Assembly (NCBI RefSeq): GCF_027579695.1
Contig: NC_083577.1
Location: 43,192,198-43,256,197, forward strand
DNA: 64,000 bases
Origin: Neoarius graeffei
Taxonomy: Eukaryota > Chordata > Actinopteri > Siluriformes > Ariidae
Direction: 5' to 3'
The notes under the pieces were generated by a model. That model worked only from the letters and a program-made list of their open reading frames with translations, was not told the DNA's origin and searched no databases. Below, in pieces: positions 45,168-58,310 of this stretch. The translations under genes and the position numbers were made by a program. The first letter of the stretch is position 1; the number at the start of each line of letters is the position of its first letter.

Positions 45168-45420
45168 CTGAGGCCTTTCTGTGTGTAGTTTGCATGTTCT
45201 CCTCGTGCCTGTGTGGGTTTCCTCCCACACTCCAAAAACATGCAGATTATATCAACTGGCTACACTAAATTGCTCATAGGTGTGAATGAGTGTGTGACTG
45301 GTTCTTCATCTCCATGTTTAGCGTTGCGATAGATTGGCGACTTATCCAGAGACAAATCACCAATCTATTGCAGATGGCTGGCTGGATGGTCAGAAGGATG
45401 GTCGGTTGGACGGATGGCCG
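45168..45420 (+). mobile_element. Degenerate V-SINE, headless
   Basis: Core blocks gaggcctttctgtgtg, gtttgcatgttctcctc and attggcgacttatccag, with a GGATGG-rich tail. The tRNA head is missing. Confidence 0.7.
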
Positions 45421-47242
45421 GTCTGCCGTGACCTTCTATCTAACAGGACAAGTGGACCAAAATCAAGCCAATAAAATGCCCTCACAGCAAAAGAGTCTCC
45501 AGTTTTCCCTTTAATCTGTGACCTATTTATAGCAGGCTGGAGCTTGACTGTTTTACTATACAAAATACAAATGTCAGGTCATATTCACATGAACAAAAAC
45601 CAAAATGTGTTTAACGCACTCAAGTGCATCACGGTGCTAAGTGAAGCTAGTCGCTGACTGTTAATGAATAAAGAATGACAGTGCCCAAATTAAATCACAA
45701 TATTTAAACAACAACAAAACAAATCTCACATCAGGCTAATCCTATTTACACCCCATGTTAGACACATTGTCAGTTTCAATACAGTGAAAATCTTGATTAT
45801 TTGAATAACACGCTGAAACCTGAAAGTAAACTAAAATCTTTAAGAAAAATAAGAATATGCTTGGCTCACTGACATGGTGCCCTTTGTCTAGGTTGCCTAA
45901 TAGTTAACAGGCATGCAACAGTCACATAAATCTGAAAGCAGGCAGCCAAGTCAGATTTTCCACAAAGACAAAAGCATTGTAGTAAGCGATAGTGATAACG
46001 GTCTCATCCAGCTGTCTTTCAAAGAGCTGGAATGCTCCTGTCACTTCTACCGATATAAAAGCACAGACAAGCCTTTGCAAACAAATTAAACTGATTTACA
46101 TTAGCTAGACAAGTCATACCAGGAGAACAAAAACAGTGCTCTGGTGACAGAATTGGGCCAAGCGCCAACTAGACTTGAAGGTGATAAAATAAAATGCTAG
46201 AGGCACCAAACACCAGAACAGCCTTCACACAGTGTACAGAACAGATACCCATTTTACAGTCCTAATAAAGATCAATGTGGGATGTCCGGTCTGGGCTGTA
46301 TGTATCTAATATGCCAAAACCAGTGACTGGTAAGTAATCGCATTTTATTAATTAAATAGGAATAAATTAGAATCTGCCATTTAAACACTCAATTAATTCA
46401 GCAGTCTTCTGGGTAAATGTCAGACAAAACATTCATACTCTAATGGACATGAAGTCCCTGCAGCTGAGAAACACTGAGCTCCGGTCAACACCAAGGTCAA
46501 ATGGATTACTTGTTCAAGGCGGCAATCGAGAGTAAACCAAACATAACTCCACGTTGTGCACACACTTATAATCACTGTTGAAGATAACAGGCTGTGGGCT
46601 TGTTTGCCAAATGTATTTAACTGTATTAAAAAAAATTCTGCTGTACAAGTTAAAGTTTCAGTGGTTAAAGTGTATATTATGACTTTCAGTAGCGTGACCA
46701 TGACAACCTTTTGAGCCACAGAGCTACGTTAAAGACCATGCAACGTGAGAGCTGATAACATCATGCCACACCTCAGCAAGAATATTTGAGGCTACACATA
46801 TTATTCATAGGCAGGGAACAAGCAAAACATGGCCTAAATGCAACATTTCGTGAAGGCTTTACTTCAAATCCAAGCAAAACCTGCTGAAAATCAACACTTT
46901 ACATGTCAGAACTCACAGACAAACAGACTTGTGAGAGCAAGAGAAAGGGCGTAGCTGCTCATATTTAACTGACAGATGGCTTATTTCCAAATATTACATG
47001 AAGATTTAAAGCAAATCTCTGACATTACAACTCAATGGAAAATAGAAGGTTGAATTATGAGTAACAAAAAGATTTAAAAGGAAACGTGCTCCACATTCAA
47101 TTTAAGCCTGAATGCAAAGAAATACAGAAAATGATTCATGCTGACTGCTATTGCAGTTTTCTGTTGTGCTATACACTCACACATCAAGTCGTACATGAAG
47201 ACCTCATTTCTTTGTTTGAACCCACTTTTTCTCCCTATTTAG
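45421..47242. other. Intron 1 sequence, no feature seen
   Basis: Unique-looking AT-rich intron between two hAT elements and a SINE remnant. No coding-like frame, tRNA or clear repeat. Confidence 0.6.
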
Positions 47243-48732
47243 CAGAGATGGGACCAAGTCACACATGTGCAAGTCTCAAGTAAGTCTCAAGTCTTAACCT
47301 TCAAGTCCCAAGTAAGTCCCAAGTCTTTTTTGTCTTGGGCAAGTCAAGTCAAGTCACAGGCTATGTCAAGTCCGGTCAAGTCAAGTCCTATAATAAGTCA
47401 AGTCAAGTCCAAGTCAAGTCACCTTAGGTGTATTGGCATAATTTTAGCAGCAGAATATGAATTTAATACATTGAAAAGGCAATACATAAGTAAATGTCAG
47501 TAAACATCCCTGCCTGGCACATGTGCCCAACCTGTTAAATATTTGCATTTTAAATACTCATGTTCTGTAAAATACATAAAACAAAACAGTAATAATGTCA
47601 CAAAGTTATTTATCGATGGCAAAATTGATTGCAAGATTGAAAGCCAACTAAGTTTCTCACATTGTCATCAGCCAACAAGAAAAATAAACAGAGAATTGGC
47701 ATTCTGTTATGTGCGTAGTTAAAAGAGGGTAGGACGACACCTTGGGTTAACAGGGGCATGAGCTCCTCCAATCTCTAACCACGTCAGATGAGATGATTAT
47801 TATTAATAAGATACACGTGGAGAAACCTGAAGTGACTTTGATGCATGTTTGCGCCAGAAAAAAAACCCCCCAAAGGATAGAGAAATGTGTCAGACATAAT
47901 TTAGGTCTCAAAAAGAAGACCTGTTCGCCCGTGCAAAAGTGACATCATCTTACCCCATATGACAAGCTACAGAGGTGTGTGCAAAAGCGCTCTCTCTCTC
48001 CCTCTCCGAGGCTGCCTCAGCCTGTGCGGAGCGGGGACATATAGAACGACTTTGGCGCGGGAGTCTTGGTTCCCGCTATAATAGATTGTTACGAAAATAA
48101 ATGTTAAATGAAATATGCATCCTGCGCATTCCTTTCCACAGGAACTTTGCTCACAACGTTTCGGTCGTGGCTAACGCACTGTCCTCCTTACCACAAGTGC
48201 AACGTTTCGGGAACAATACGGAAAGGACAGTGCGTGGGATTCATCTTTCCTTGAACAATTACCCGGAGACTTTTTAAATTACCTCACTGGGAAATATCCA
48301 ATGCACCTGTTCAGTTACAGAGTTGTGCTCTCTAAATTGTAGTCATTCAGACCATTGTTTTGGCCGCCTGGTAGCCTGACATGATGATATGATGTGAAAT
48401 CTGTGAACACATCGTGGCAAGGGGCGTGCCGGTATATAGCCCGCGCAGAGAGCGTGCCTGATGGACAGGGCGGTGACAACGCAACGGCAGTGCAATCAAA
48501 ATTACTGAAGTATGTGCATATTACATTTTATTTTCACAATAAAAACACGATGGAAATAACACTCAAGTCACTCAAGTCATCGTGTGTCAAGTCAAGTCCC
48601 GAGTCTTAAACTTCCAAGTCCGAGTCAAGTCTCAAGTATTTTCATGTTTTGTCAAGTCAAGTCACAAGTCATGAAAACAGTGACTCGAGTCGATTCGAGT
48701 CCAAGTCCCCAAGTCTCAAGTCCCCACCTCTG
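47243..48732. mobile_element. Non-autonomous hAT with arrays of AAGTC
   Basis: Ends cagagatgggaccaagtc / gtccccacctctg, flanked by ctatttag (47235-47242 and 48733-48740). Dozens of AAGTC/CAAGT units crowd both subterminal zones (47245-47420 and 48560-48730), leaving a unique middle. Such arrays are expected as transposase-binding sites in hAT elements. Confidence 0.88.
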
Positions 48733-49017
48733 CTATTTAGACAACAGAAGTTCCCAACAGATTCATCAGGTCTCCCCCATCACACAACAGTAGCAAGGGG
48801 TCAACATAAACTTCCTTCAAGACACATAAGTCTTGTTGAATTGCTGCTCAAGCAATGTTATAGGCAGCTAAACACATATGGAGGAGCACACTAAACTGCT
48901 TACTCTGTTTATATGAACAAAATCCTGTGATCAGCTAAGCAGCTCATGGATGGCTGCAGCATTGTCAAGATTCAAACTATACTTTAGACATATTGCCAAC
49001 TTCTTTCATATACAGTA

Positions 49018-50477
49018 CAGGGCTGTGTTGGAAAAATTGATTTTCCGATTCTGAATTGATTTGCATATTATTTCCTGAAGATCGATTCGTACGTCCAAAG
49101 ATTGATTTTTTTTTTTAAATTATATTTTTCCCGGTGAACTTTAACCCCACTCGTCGCGTCACTGAATTCGCGCAGGCGGTCTGGATGCAAATGGCGCGCC
49201 TTTTGGCGGATGCCGCCTTTTTCACGGCTGAATCGTGCAGATCCGATTTTTTTTTGGGGGGGGGGGGGGGGGGGGGGGCGTTGGAGTGTCAGAAGAAAAC
49301 AGTAAATCAGAAAGCTGCGCACGTTTGCGCAGCTTTCGCGCAAACGTGCGCAGCTTTCTGATTTACTGTTTTCTTCTCATACTTATACTTCCTATGTTTC
49401 ATGGACTGTAACAGCATTTGCTTATTTAGTAATTTTAATACAGAATTTACTTTGATGAAATTATAATCAGACACTCCAACGCCCCCCCTAAAAAAAAAAA
49501 AAATCGGATCTGCACGATTCAGCCGTGAAAAAGGCGGCATCCGCCAAAAGGCATGCCGTTTGCATCCCTGCACGGTGCGAAAAGAAGCTGCCTTACTCCT
49601 GGGCATGTAAATGAGCTCCTTTTTCTGCAGAAGAATCTTTTTGTACCCAAGTGATGGCAGTTGATGGACAGTTTACCCAGTCTGTCTCAGGTCAAGTTTA
49701 AGGTCCAGTCGGAATTTATTTTTGTGTGCACTTTAACAGGAAACAGCGTTTTTATTTACAGTCTGAAGTTGAAATTTAAGGTTTATTATTTATTTAAGTT
49801 TAAAATTTAAGGTAAATTTCAAGTTTAAGTTTAAATGTCCTGTTTATATGTTCACACTTTAAAGGCAATTGAATGTTTTATACTTTTTATATTTTGAAGA
49901 TTTTACACAAAACTGAGAGACACTTATGTTTCCTAAGGTGCTGTATCTTTGGTTCTTATTTGCAAACAGTATAATGACCGTTAGGTTACTTTGAAGCCAG
50001 TAACCAGCAATCTGTTTACATTTACATTGGCTAAGAATCTCTTTTTTCACATTATAAAATAAAAATGCATTTGTGTGCAACAGCAACAGCTTTTGGGTGA
50101 ATTCTTAATCTTAATAATGCACCAGGTTAGTGTCCCATTTGGACACTATTGTTGCAGGTATAGAGACCTCTGGCGTCCTCTGTTTTCTGTCTTGATTCGC
50201 CTTTCTGTGAGGGGGTTTGATCATTATCATTTTCACCAGTCTTACAGCCATCATTAACTACCAACACTTGATTAATTTGCTGTTGAATGTCAATATAATA
50301 CAAGTATTAATATGTTGCTTAACTACACAGTCAAAAATGGTTCTAATAACACTAACCCAAATCGATATTGGATCGAATCGAATCACATCAAATCGTACAG
50401 AGTCGTGATAATCGATTCTGAAGCTTCAGAATTGGAATCGAATCGATTCTTGAAATTTGAATCGATACCCAGCCCTA
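49018..50477. mobile_element. Non-autonomous hAT containing a long hairpin
   Basis: Ends cagggctgtgttgg / cccagcccta, flanked by atacagta (49010-49017 and 50478-50485). Subterminal gattcgaatcgat-type repeats occur at both ends. The middle is a large inverted repeat. No transposase found. Confidence 0.85.
49292..49376. repeat. Perfect 39-bp inverted repeat, 7-nt loop
   Basis: Left arm 49292-49330 and right arm 49338-49376 are exact reverse complements around the loop agctttc. Outer arms (about 49193-49290 and 49470-49550) also pair, including a G23 run (49256-49278) facing cccccc. Confidence 0.95.
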
Positions 50478-50483
50478 ATACAG

Positions 50484-51315
50484 TACCAGTCAAAAGTTTG
50501 GACACACCTTCTAATTCTTTATTTTTATTAACTAAGATGCTTCACAGCGGGCGGCACGGTGGTGTAGTGGTTAGCGCTGTTGCCTCGCAGCAAGAAGGTC
50601 CGGGTTCGAGCCCCGTGGCCGGCGAGGGCCTTTCTGTGCGGAGTTTGCATGTTGCCCGCGTGGGTTTCCTCCGGGTGCTCCGGTTTCCCCCAAAGACATG
50701 CAGGTTAGGTTAACTGGTGACTCTAAATTGACCGTAGGTGTGAATGGTTGTCTATGTGTCAGCCCTGTGATGACCTGGCGACTTGTCCAGGGTGTACCCC
50801 GCCTTTCGCCCGTAGTCAGCTGGGATAGGCTCCAGCTTGCCTGCGACCCTGTAGAACAGGATAAAGTGGCTAGAGATAATGAGATGAGATGCTTCACGTC
50901 TTAAAAGTAATGATGAATGTCGTTCCTCTTTACTTAGTTGAGCCGTTCTTGACATAATATGGATTACTACAGTTGTAGAATCAGGCTATTTACTGTTTGA
51001 TCTCAAACTCATTAAGAAGGTAAGAAATTGCACTGATTAACTTTTGACGAAGCACACGTGTTAATTGAAAAGCATTCCAGGTGACTACCTCATGAAGCTG
51101 GTTAAGATAATACCAATAGTGTGCAAAGCATCAAGGTAAATGCTGGCTACTTTGAAGAATCTAAAATATGAAACATTGCTTTTTTTAACACTTTTTTTGT
51201 TTACCACATAATTTCATATAAATGTTCCATGTGCTATTTCATATTTTTGAGGTCTTCAGTATTGTTCTACAATGTAGAAAATAGTCAAAATACAGAAAAA
51301 CCTATGAATGAATAG
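50484..51315 (+). mobile_element. Tc1-like MITE (left end intact) holding a SINE
   Basis: Begins agtaccagtcaaaagtttgg. The internal sequence (ataatatggattactacagt, gcattccaggtgactacct) is shared with the inverted copy at 60020-62492. A V-SINE sits at 50549-50886. The right end is decayed. Confidence 0.75.
50549..50886 (+). mobile_element. V-SINE (Mermaid-like), young copy
   Basis: Full length, gggcggcacggtggtgtagt to gataatgagatgag, with B box gggttcgagccc. Flanked by agatgcttcac (50535-50545 and 50887-50897). Confidence 0.93.
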
Positions 51316-51520
51316 GTGTATAAAAGTACTTTTAACATATACTATGTTTGTCGTTGCTCGTTTTTCAATAAATCCAGAATTATTTTTAAAAAACACACCC
51401 CACCCACAAAGATTTGTTTTTCTAGAAATGTGGACCATAAGATAAAATAACCTTATGGTGCCAAATAGCTACCAGTTGGATACTACTGTCTACTGTTTGA
51501 CAGTACTAGGGAGCATTTAA

Positions 51521-52989
51521 AGGACATGGGACATGAAACATAAATGCACGCTATATCAGTTTCTTTCCATTAAAAATATGAAATAATTGCATCAACAAAT
51601 ACAAAATTATCTATTAAATTCAGCAAAATCGTTATATTCGTGATGATTATATGGCATTTCTGCTCGAGCTCCGATATGCATATTTTACAACCGGAAGAGC
51701 CGCTGTCATGTGATCATACGTCACAAAAACTTTCGGGTACAGCACAAGCGGGTAGATGAATATGGAGAAGTGTGAATCGTGATGATGACGAATGCAACAA
51801 AATAGTTTTTGTGTCTTGGATGACAAGAAAATTGTTTCGTTTTTAGAGTGTTTAACGTACATTGAACATCATGGTGTATTGCGACCTCCCAGTCAGTCAG
51901 ACGCGCTGTCACTCCTGTTAGCAATGTAGCTAGGCTCAGCATGGCCAATGGTATTTTTTGGGGCTGTAGTTAGATGCGACCAAACTCTTCCGCATTTTTC
52001 CTGTTTACATAGGTTTATATGACCAGTGAAATGAAACAAAGTTCAGTTACACAAATTGAAACGTGAGAATTTTCTATGCTATGGAAAGTCCGCACTATAA
52101 TGACAGGCGTACTAACACCTTCTGCGCGCTTCGACAGCGCATTGATACCTTCACTCGGAGTTGTACCATTATTTTTTAGACAGGGCGGACGGACCAGGGC
52201 ATTCGCCCGCCTGGCCGTGCCCGACGAAGAGCGCTCTTGACCGGCTTGGGAGGCAGACGGCAGCCCCTCCTGGAAGTGTGGTTTTACCATGGGCCTCATG
52301 CGGTAAGGATTAGTATTATAATTTTGGGTGTATCAATTATTGATTATCATAATTCTGACTCGTTTCGCCATTTTGAATGTTTTCATCTCGGACTCTGGAA
52401 GCATTGTATCTCAATCAATCTCGAAAAATATCAGCAAAAAAAAAAACTAGCTTGCAACGGACTTTAGCTAGATCTATGATGAACTTTCAATGTATGATAC
52501 AAAAATAATACTTCTTTCAACAGATCATTAGCCTTTGAGCAGAATTGTTTTTAACTTACCAGGATGTGTTATCGAGCCGACTGCTTTCAGTTTCATGGGG
52601 ATTGAATGAACTCTCACTCTCAGAATCATCTGACCCGTCAGAGTAAAGACAAGATCTATGTTCATGTGAATTTCCAGCTATCGGTTCGAATTGATAGGGT
52701 CTAACTTCACATCTCTGTGAAACATCGGGAATGTCACTGTCGATGGTGTCCATTTCGGTAACCTGTTTACATTAGATTCCCAAGCGCTGGCTCCTTGAAA
52801 AGTTTTTGTGACGTCACGGGTCACGTGACCGCTTAGCTAATTAACGAATCATTGTTTTACACTGATGTATAAAAAAGTTGAATAATGTGATGATTTTCAC
52901 ATTTTTGACACCCTGCAGTGATTTAGATGGTATTTCTTATGTCCTTTATACATAATTACACCCAGAAAAAAATCCATGTCCCATGTCCT
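51521..52989 (-). mobile_element. TTAA-flanked T2/Kolobok-like element
   Basis: TTAA at 51517-51520 and 52990-52993; perfect 15-bp ends aggacatgggacatg / catgtcccatgtcct. It encodes a short first exon (52560-52753). No full transposase. Confidence 0.85.
52560..52753 (-). CDS. Transposon-encoded first exon (P2X7-like N-terminus)
   Basis: Opens with ATG at 52753, reads MDTIDSDIPDVSQ, VRPYQFEPIAG, an acidic serine-rich stretch and LDNTSW, and reaches a consensus donor gtaagt. RPYQFEP followed by a tryptophan at the splice resembles the start of the P2X7-like proteins of fish, whose next exon begins with a CxCG motif. The next exon is not evident here, so the gene is probably truncated. Confidence 0.55.
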
Positions 52990-52993
52990 TTAA

Positions 52994-54321
52994 CGGTTTC
53001 TCCCATTTTAACTTAAATAACTTAGACTATTTAAACTCTTCATGCATCAGAATAGTAATTAATTAATTAAAATCAAATATGCATAGTTTGCTACATGTCA
53101 CAATGCGTGTGACCAACAGCTGTTGTTTAGGTGACTAGTGCAGGGTTTTGGCTAAAGTTTATTTCAAGCTCAGTTGCTGCTGTCATTGTAGTCGGTGTCT
53201 CATGTTTCTGGGCTGTGCACAGGTCCCAACCACACCAGCCAGCCAGAAATCTATGCTAAGGGTCATTGTGTCTACATGATTCAGATGGACACAAAACACA
53301 ACTAGTGGACTATTTATGGAAGCCAGCAGAACTCCGTGCCTTCTATACATAGGTTATTGACAAAAGTGCAAGTATATTTTGGCCAGTCATTTTATTCATT
53401 AGTCTGTTTCAAAGAAACACAGCTTGTTTCCAACTTGGCTGTGACATGACTGGGGCCGATGTGTGCAACGTGATGTGTGCAAATTCCCAGCGCAGCTCCA
53501 TTCTTTCAGAAAAATACTATCACCCAGAGATCATTAACTGATCTACTGTACTGATGTGCTTCAGTTGCCACAGTTTGCTTTTATCGAGTATTGAATGTTC
53601 TGCTTCCTCTTCAACCACTCTGTGCAATAAACCGGTTTCTAACACCAGAGTACAACACATTTACAGTCAAATGTGACCAATAGATCAGTATGATTTAAAT
53701 ATTGATCAACTTCTTGTTACCAATGAAATATCAACTCCCCTAATAAGGACAGAATTTGAGGTCATAAAAATCGATAAACGTTGTGAAAATGTGCTTTTTA
53801 CGCTTGCTTAAGAGCCCTGAATTCTTATACACTTATATTTAAAGTTTCATCACTATCATAGTTGGTAGATCTGTACGAATATGAATATGTATCTTCAAAT
53901 ATGCTCAAAAGGGAACATCAGATCTGCTCTGCGGTTATTAGGCTAGTTTAACCTTACTCAGACCTGCTGTTCCAGGGCCAACCAGAGAAGCTGTCCAAGC
54001 CCAGGTCTGAGGGGGCCCCAAAAGGTTTTAGTAGACCATTGACATGCAGGATAAAATCGTCTGAAATACGTCTTTTTGACCAAATTATGGTGATCAAATA
54101 CGTACATCTTTGCAACATCTGCAATTCACTGAATAAATTCATATTTACCCCATTTTGTAAAATGGTGTGGTCTGCTTTGTTTTTATGGTAAGAGCTTCCA
54201 CACCTAGTGAAATTTTATGGTGGGTTACAGAGCTAACATGTCAGGTACACAAAACAGAACAGAAAAAAAGGAAGAATGACTGGTTAACTCAAGATGCTGC
54301 AAATTTCTTAAAGCAATAGTG
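52994..54321. other. Intron 1 sequence, no feature seen
   Basis: No exon, repeat end or RNA gene that I can support. Lies between a TTAA element and a SINE. Confidence 0.6.
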
Positions 54322-54330
54322 AATTAGGAA

Positions 54331-55390
54331 TTATTATCTCTAGCCACTTTATCCTGTTCTACAGGGTCGCAGGCAAGCTGGAGCTTATCCCAGCTGACTA
54401 CGGGCGAAAGGCGGGGTACACCCTGGACAAGTCACCAGGTCATCACAGGGCTGACACATATGCCACTTTTCCACTACCAACGCGGCTGAGTTGGGCTGAG
54501 CCATGCGGTGCTGAGTTGGGCTGAGTCGAGCTGAGTGGGGCTGTTGGAGTTGCATTTCGACTACAACCGCGCTGAACCGTGCTGGCTGGAAGTGGGTGGA
54601 CACATTGGGTGGAGTTAGCGAAAGTGGGTGGACGTCACGTGATGTCGTTAGGCGGCGCAAACAGTGGCATCAGTGACCTTTTAAGCGGTAGTCTCACGAC
54701 CCGGATAGTAAACAATAAACATGGAGGACATGGAGTCGTTAGTGTTGCTGGTCTTGGTGCTGTGGCTTGTTGTCACCGACAACGCCAACAGATACTGGCA
54801 AGAGCGTATAGATGAGGCGAGGCGCATAAGGCTTCAGAAATTCTCGTAATTCGTAATTCTTCTTCCGGGTTTACGGTGTTTACAGATCCCAGCGTGCTCG
54901 CGGGGCGTGTGTGGGCATGTGAGGACACTCCTCCTCACCAATCAGTGCACAGGGGAGTGTCTGCTCACGCCCCTAGCCCCACTCAGCTCGGTTTGGCTCG
55001 CTTCAGCCCCACTCCAAAACCGTGCAAGTTTTGGGTGCTAAGTAGGGCTGAAGCGAGCTGAGTCGTGCTGCTCTGAGGTAGTCGAAACGCGAGCCGTGTC
55101 GGGCTGAAGTGAGCTGAAGCGAGCTGAAAAAGGGTAGTGGAAAAGGGCCAATAGACACAGACAACCATTCACACTCACATTCACACCTACGGTCAATTTA
55201 GAGTCACCAGTTAACCTAACCTGCATGTCTTTGGACTGTGGGGGAAACCGGGGCACCCGGAGGAAACCCACACGGACACGGGAAGAACATGCAAACTCCG
55301 CACAGAAAGGCCCTCGCTGGCCACGGGGCTCGAACCCGGCTCTTCTTGCTGTGAGGCGACAGCGCTAACCACTACACCACCGTGCCACCC
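54331..55390 (-). mobile_element. V-SINE interrupted by a Harbinger-like MITE
   Basis: SINE pieces 54331-54459 and about 55152-55390, flanked by aattaggaatt (54322-54332 and 55398-55408). The break falls within the normally continuous gacacatagacacag. Confidence 0.88.
54460..55151 (+). mobile_element. Harbinger-like non-autonomous element in a SINE
   Basis: Terminal inverted repeats tgccacttttccactacc / ggtagtggaaaagggcca; the flanking ATA fits a 3-bp target duplication. It carries MEDMESLVLLVLVLWLV and ARRIRLQKF from 54721 before stops, like the leader of fish Harbinger proteins. Repeated gctgag motifs fill both ends. Superfamily is an inference. Confidence 0.6.
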
Positions 55391-55945
55391 AAAAATTAAT
55401 TAGGAATTCCTGAATTAGGAATTAGAAAAAAAATTATACCTCAGTTATGACTTAGAGCTGAATGTTTACATTTTCACAGTAAGGGTATATTTGAGAGTGT
55501 TTCCTTGGCGACCTTTTTTAAATGGTTCATCATGGGCATGGGCAATCTGCCCAGTGAGACTCATCTTACTAATGATACAACCAGCTTACAGTTTGAAAGA
55601 AATCATTCATTTATGCACTCTGAATGTTGTATTTAGGACAAAAGTATTTAAAAGTATTTGCTAAGAACAAAATGCTGAATGTCTTTCAAGAGAATTAAAT
55701 GGATAATTAATTACCCCAATAACTATTGTAATATTTAATTCAGTATGAATTTATAAATCCAGTCAAAAATTGGTCTTATTTTTCAAACTGAATATGAACA
55801 GATTTATTTGTAAACCAGAGGTATGAACACTTGCATAAAAACTTCGTATTTCAGGGGATGAAAGCTGGTTTATAAATCAGTTGGTAGCTTCACATAAAAA
55901 GGATTTGTTTGACAGCACTCATTGGATTGAACAACGCACAGTACA

Positions 55946-56890
<945 letters not shown>

Positions 56891-57959
56891 CATTAGGTGT
56901 GCTGTATGTGTGTATATTTATTTATTTAACCCTGGATATATAATTCTAGTCCTGTATTGATTTCAGAAAACCCAAAATAAATTAAAACTTGTGGGGGAGG
57001 GGAGAGAGAGGGGAGCGAGGACATCAGTCAAAAATAACTTTCACTTCTATCTCTGAGAAAGTCTTATTTTGCCTTTCATTCACATGATGCAAGAGCCTTG
57101 TCTTTTATGGAATGTTGTGGATTGTCTGACAAATTAAGCAGAGTTGGAGACGCAATTGTGTCTGGGGCCCTCCAATATGACAGCATGACAATAAAGGTGC
57201 TTCAGGACATTTGTAGTTCATGATACAATTAAGTAATTAGCATGCTGCCATTGTATAAAGTGCTGTGTAGGCCCAGTTGATCTAGCCTGCTAATGCTTCA
57301 ATAGGAATAGGGATGAAAGCCCATTTACAACTGGCATGAACATGCATCCTGGGTAACTAGATCGTAAGTGGTCAGCACCAGGTACAGGTGTGAACAGGAT
57401 TAAATGCTTCTTTAAGTCATCTTGTGATGTGATCAATCAAACCACATTTGAAGGTGTTCTGGGATGCATATGGCCACATCACATTTGTAGCGTAAACCTG
57501 AATGTGTTTATTAAGCATCTTCTGATGGACTGCGCCATTGCCCAAGCCAGAGAATACATAATCATTGCAAGATTGTTTGGAACTTGTGCTGAACTGATAT
57601 ACATATTTAGGTAGTACCTAAAAGCAGAGCTCTTGATGAGTGTATGAGCAAAATATTTGCACAAAATCAACCTGAATAGAATAATAATATTATAGCATAT
57701 GAACCATCTAACTGTGTATTTCATGTCAATAGATTGCTGCATTGTCTTGTGACAGCGATACCAATAATGAGACATACATCGCAGTTACAAATACATATTT
57801 ATTCCCTTCTTGGACACCGCATGGCATGCGCCAGAAACAACACCACGACATTTATTATGGTGTGACTCTGCTGGGTGCCTGGTGGACAGCAGTGAACCAG
57901 AGCTTTCACTTTACATAATTACTATACAGTTACCATCCAATATCAAATTTGATATTTCA

Positions 57960-58310
57960 AACAGTTGTCTGGTTACATTTGTCACATCCACGCGCATTGG
58001 CGCTCAGAGCATGCAGCCAGACTGCAATTTTGCCATTCGGACCAATTAGCATGCACCTGTTCCTGATTAGAGCACAATCATAAAAGGACTCCCAGTAACA
58101 CACAGACTTTGCGAAAGCCTTGTGTTGCTTTTTCTGGTTTTGACCATGTTTGTGTTTTTGGACTGTGAGTATTGTATTACATCTGATATCCTGTCTGTGC
58201 CTCACTGCGTGTTTTTCTGACTCTTTATTTGTCTTGGTTTTGGATCTGTTTGCTGGCATGTTTTCAATAATACTCTTCCTGCACTTATATCCGTCTACCG
58301 CCCTTTTTTA
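57960..58310 (+). repeat. Possible LTR-like remnant
   Basis: Contains cctgattagagcacaatcat and ggcatgttttcaataatact followed by tcttcctgcacttatatccg, which I associate with a dispersed fish repeat that may be a solo LTR. No coding sequence; ends not clear. Confidence 0.3.

Noticed and set aside
47243-48732. Repeated AAGTC units looked at first like a CRISPR-type or satellite array
   Set aside because: The spacing is irregular, there are no spacers, and the block has hAT ends with an 8-bp duplication.
50549-50640. Possible tRNA gene from A and B boxes
   Set aside because: The boxes belong to the head of a V-SINE repeated many times here; no cloverleaf or anticodon stem could be supported.
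51721-51948. 75-codon minus-strand ORF in the TTAA element
   Set aside because: No family resemblance and located in the terminal region of a non-autonomous element; likely chance.
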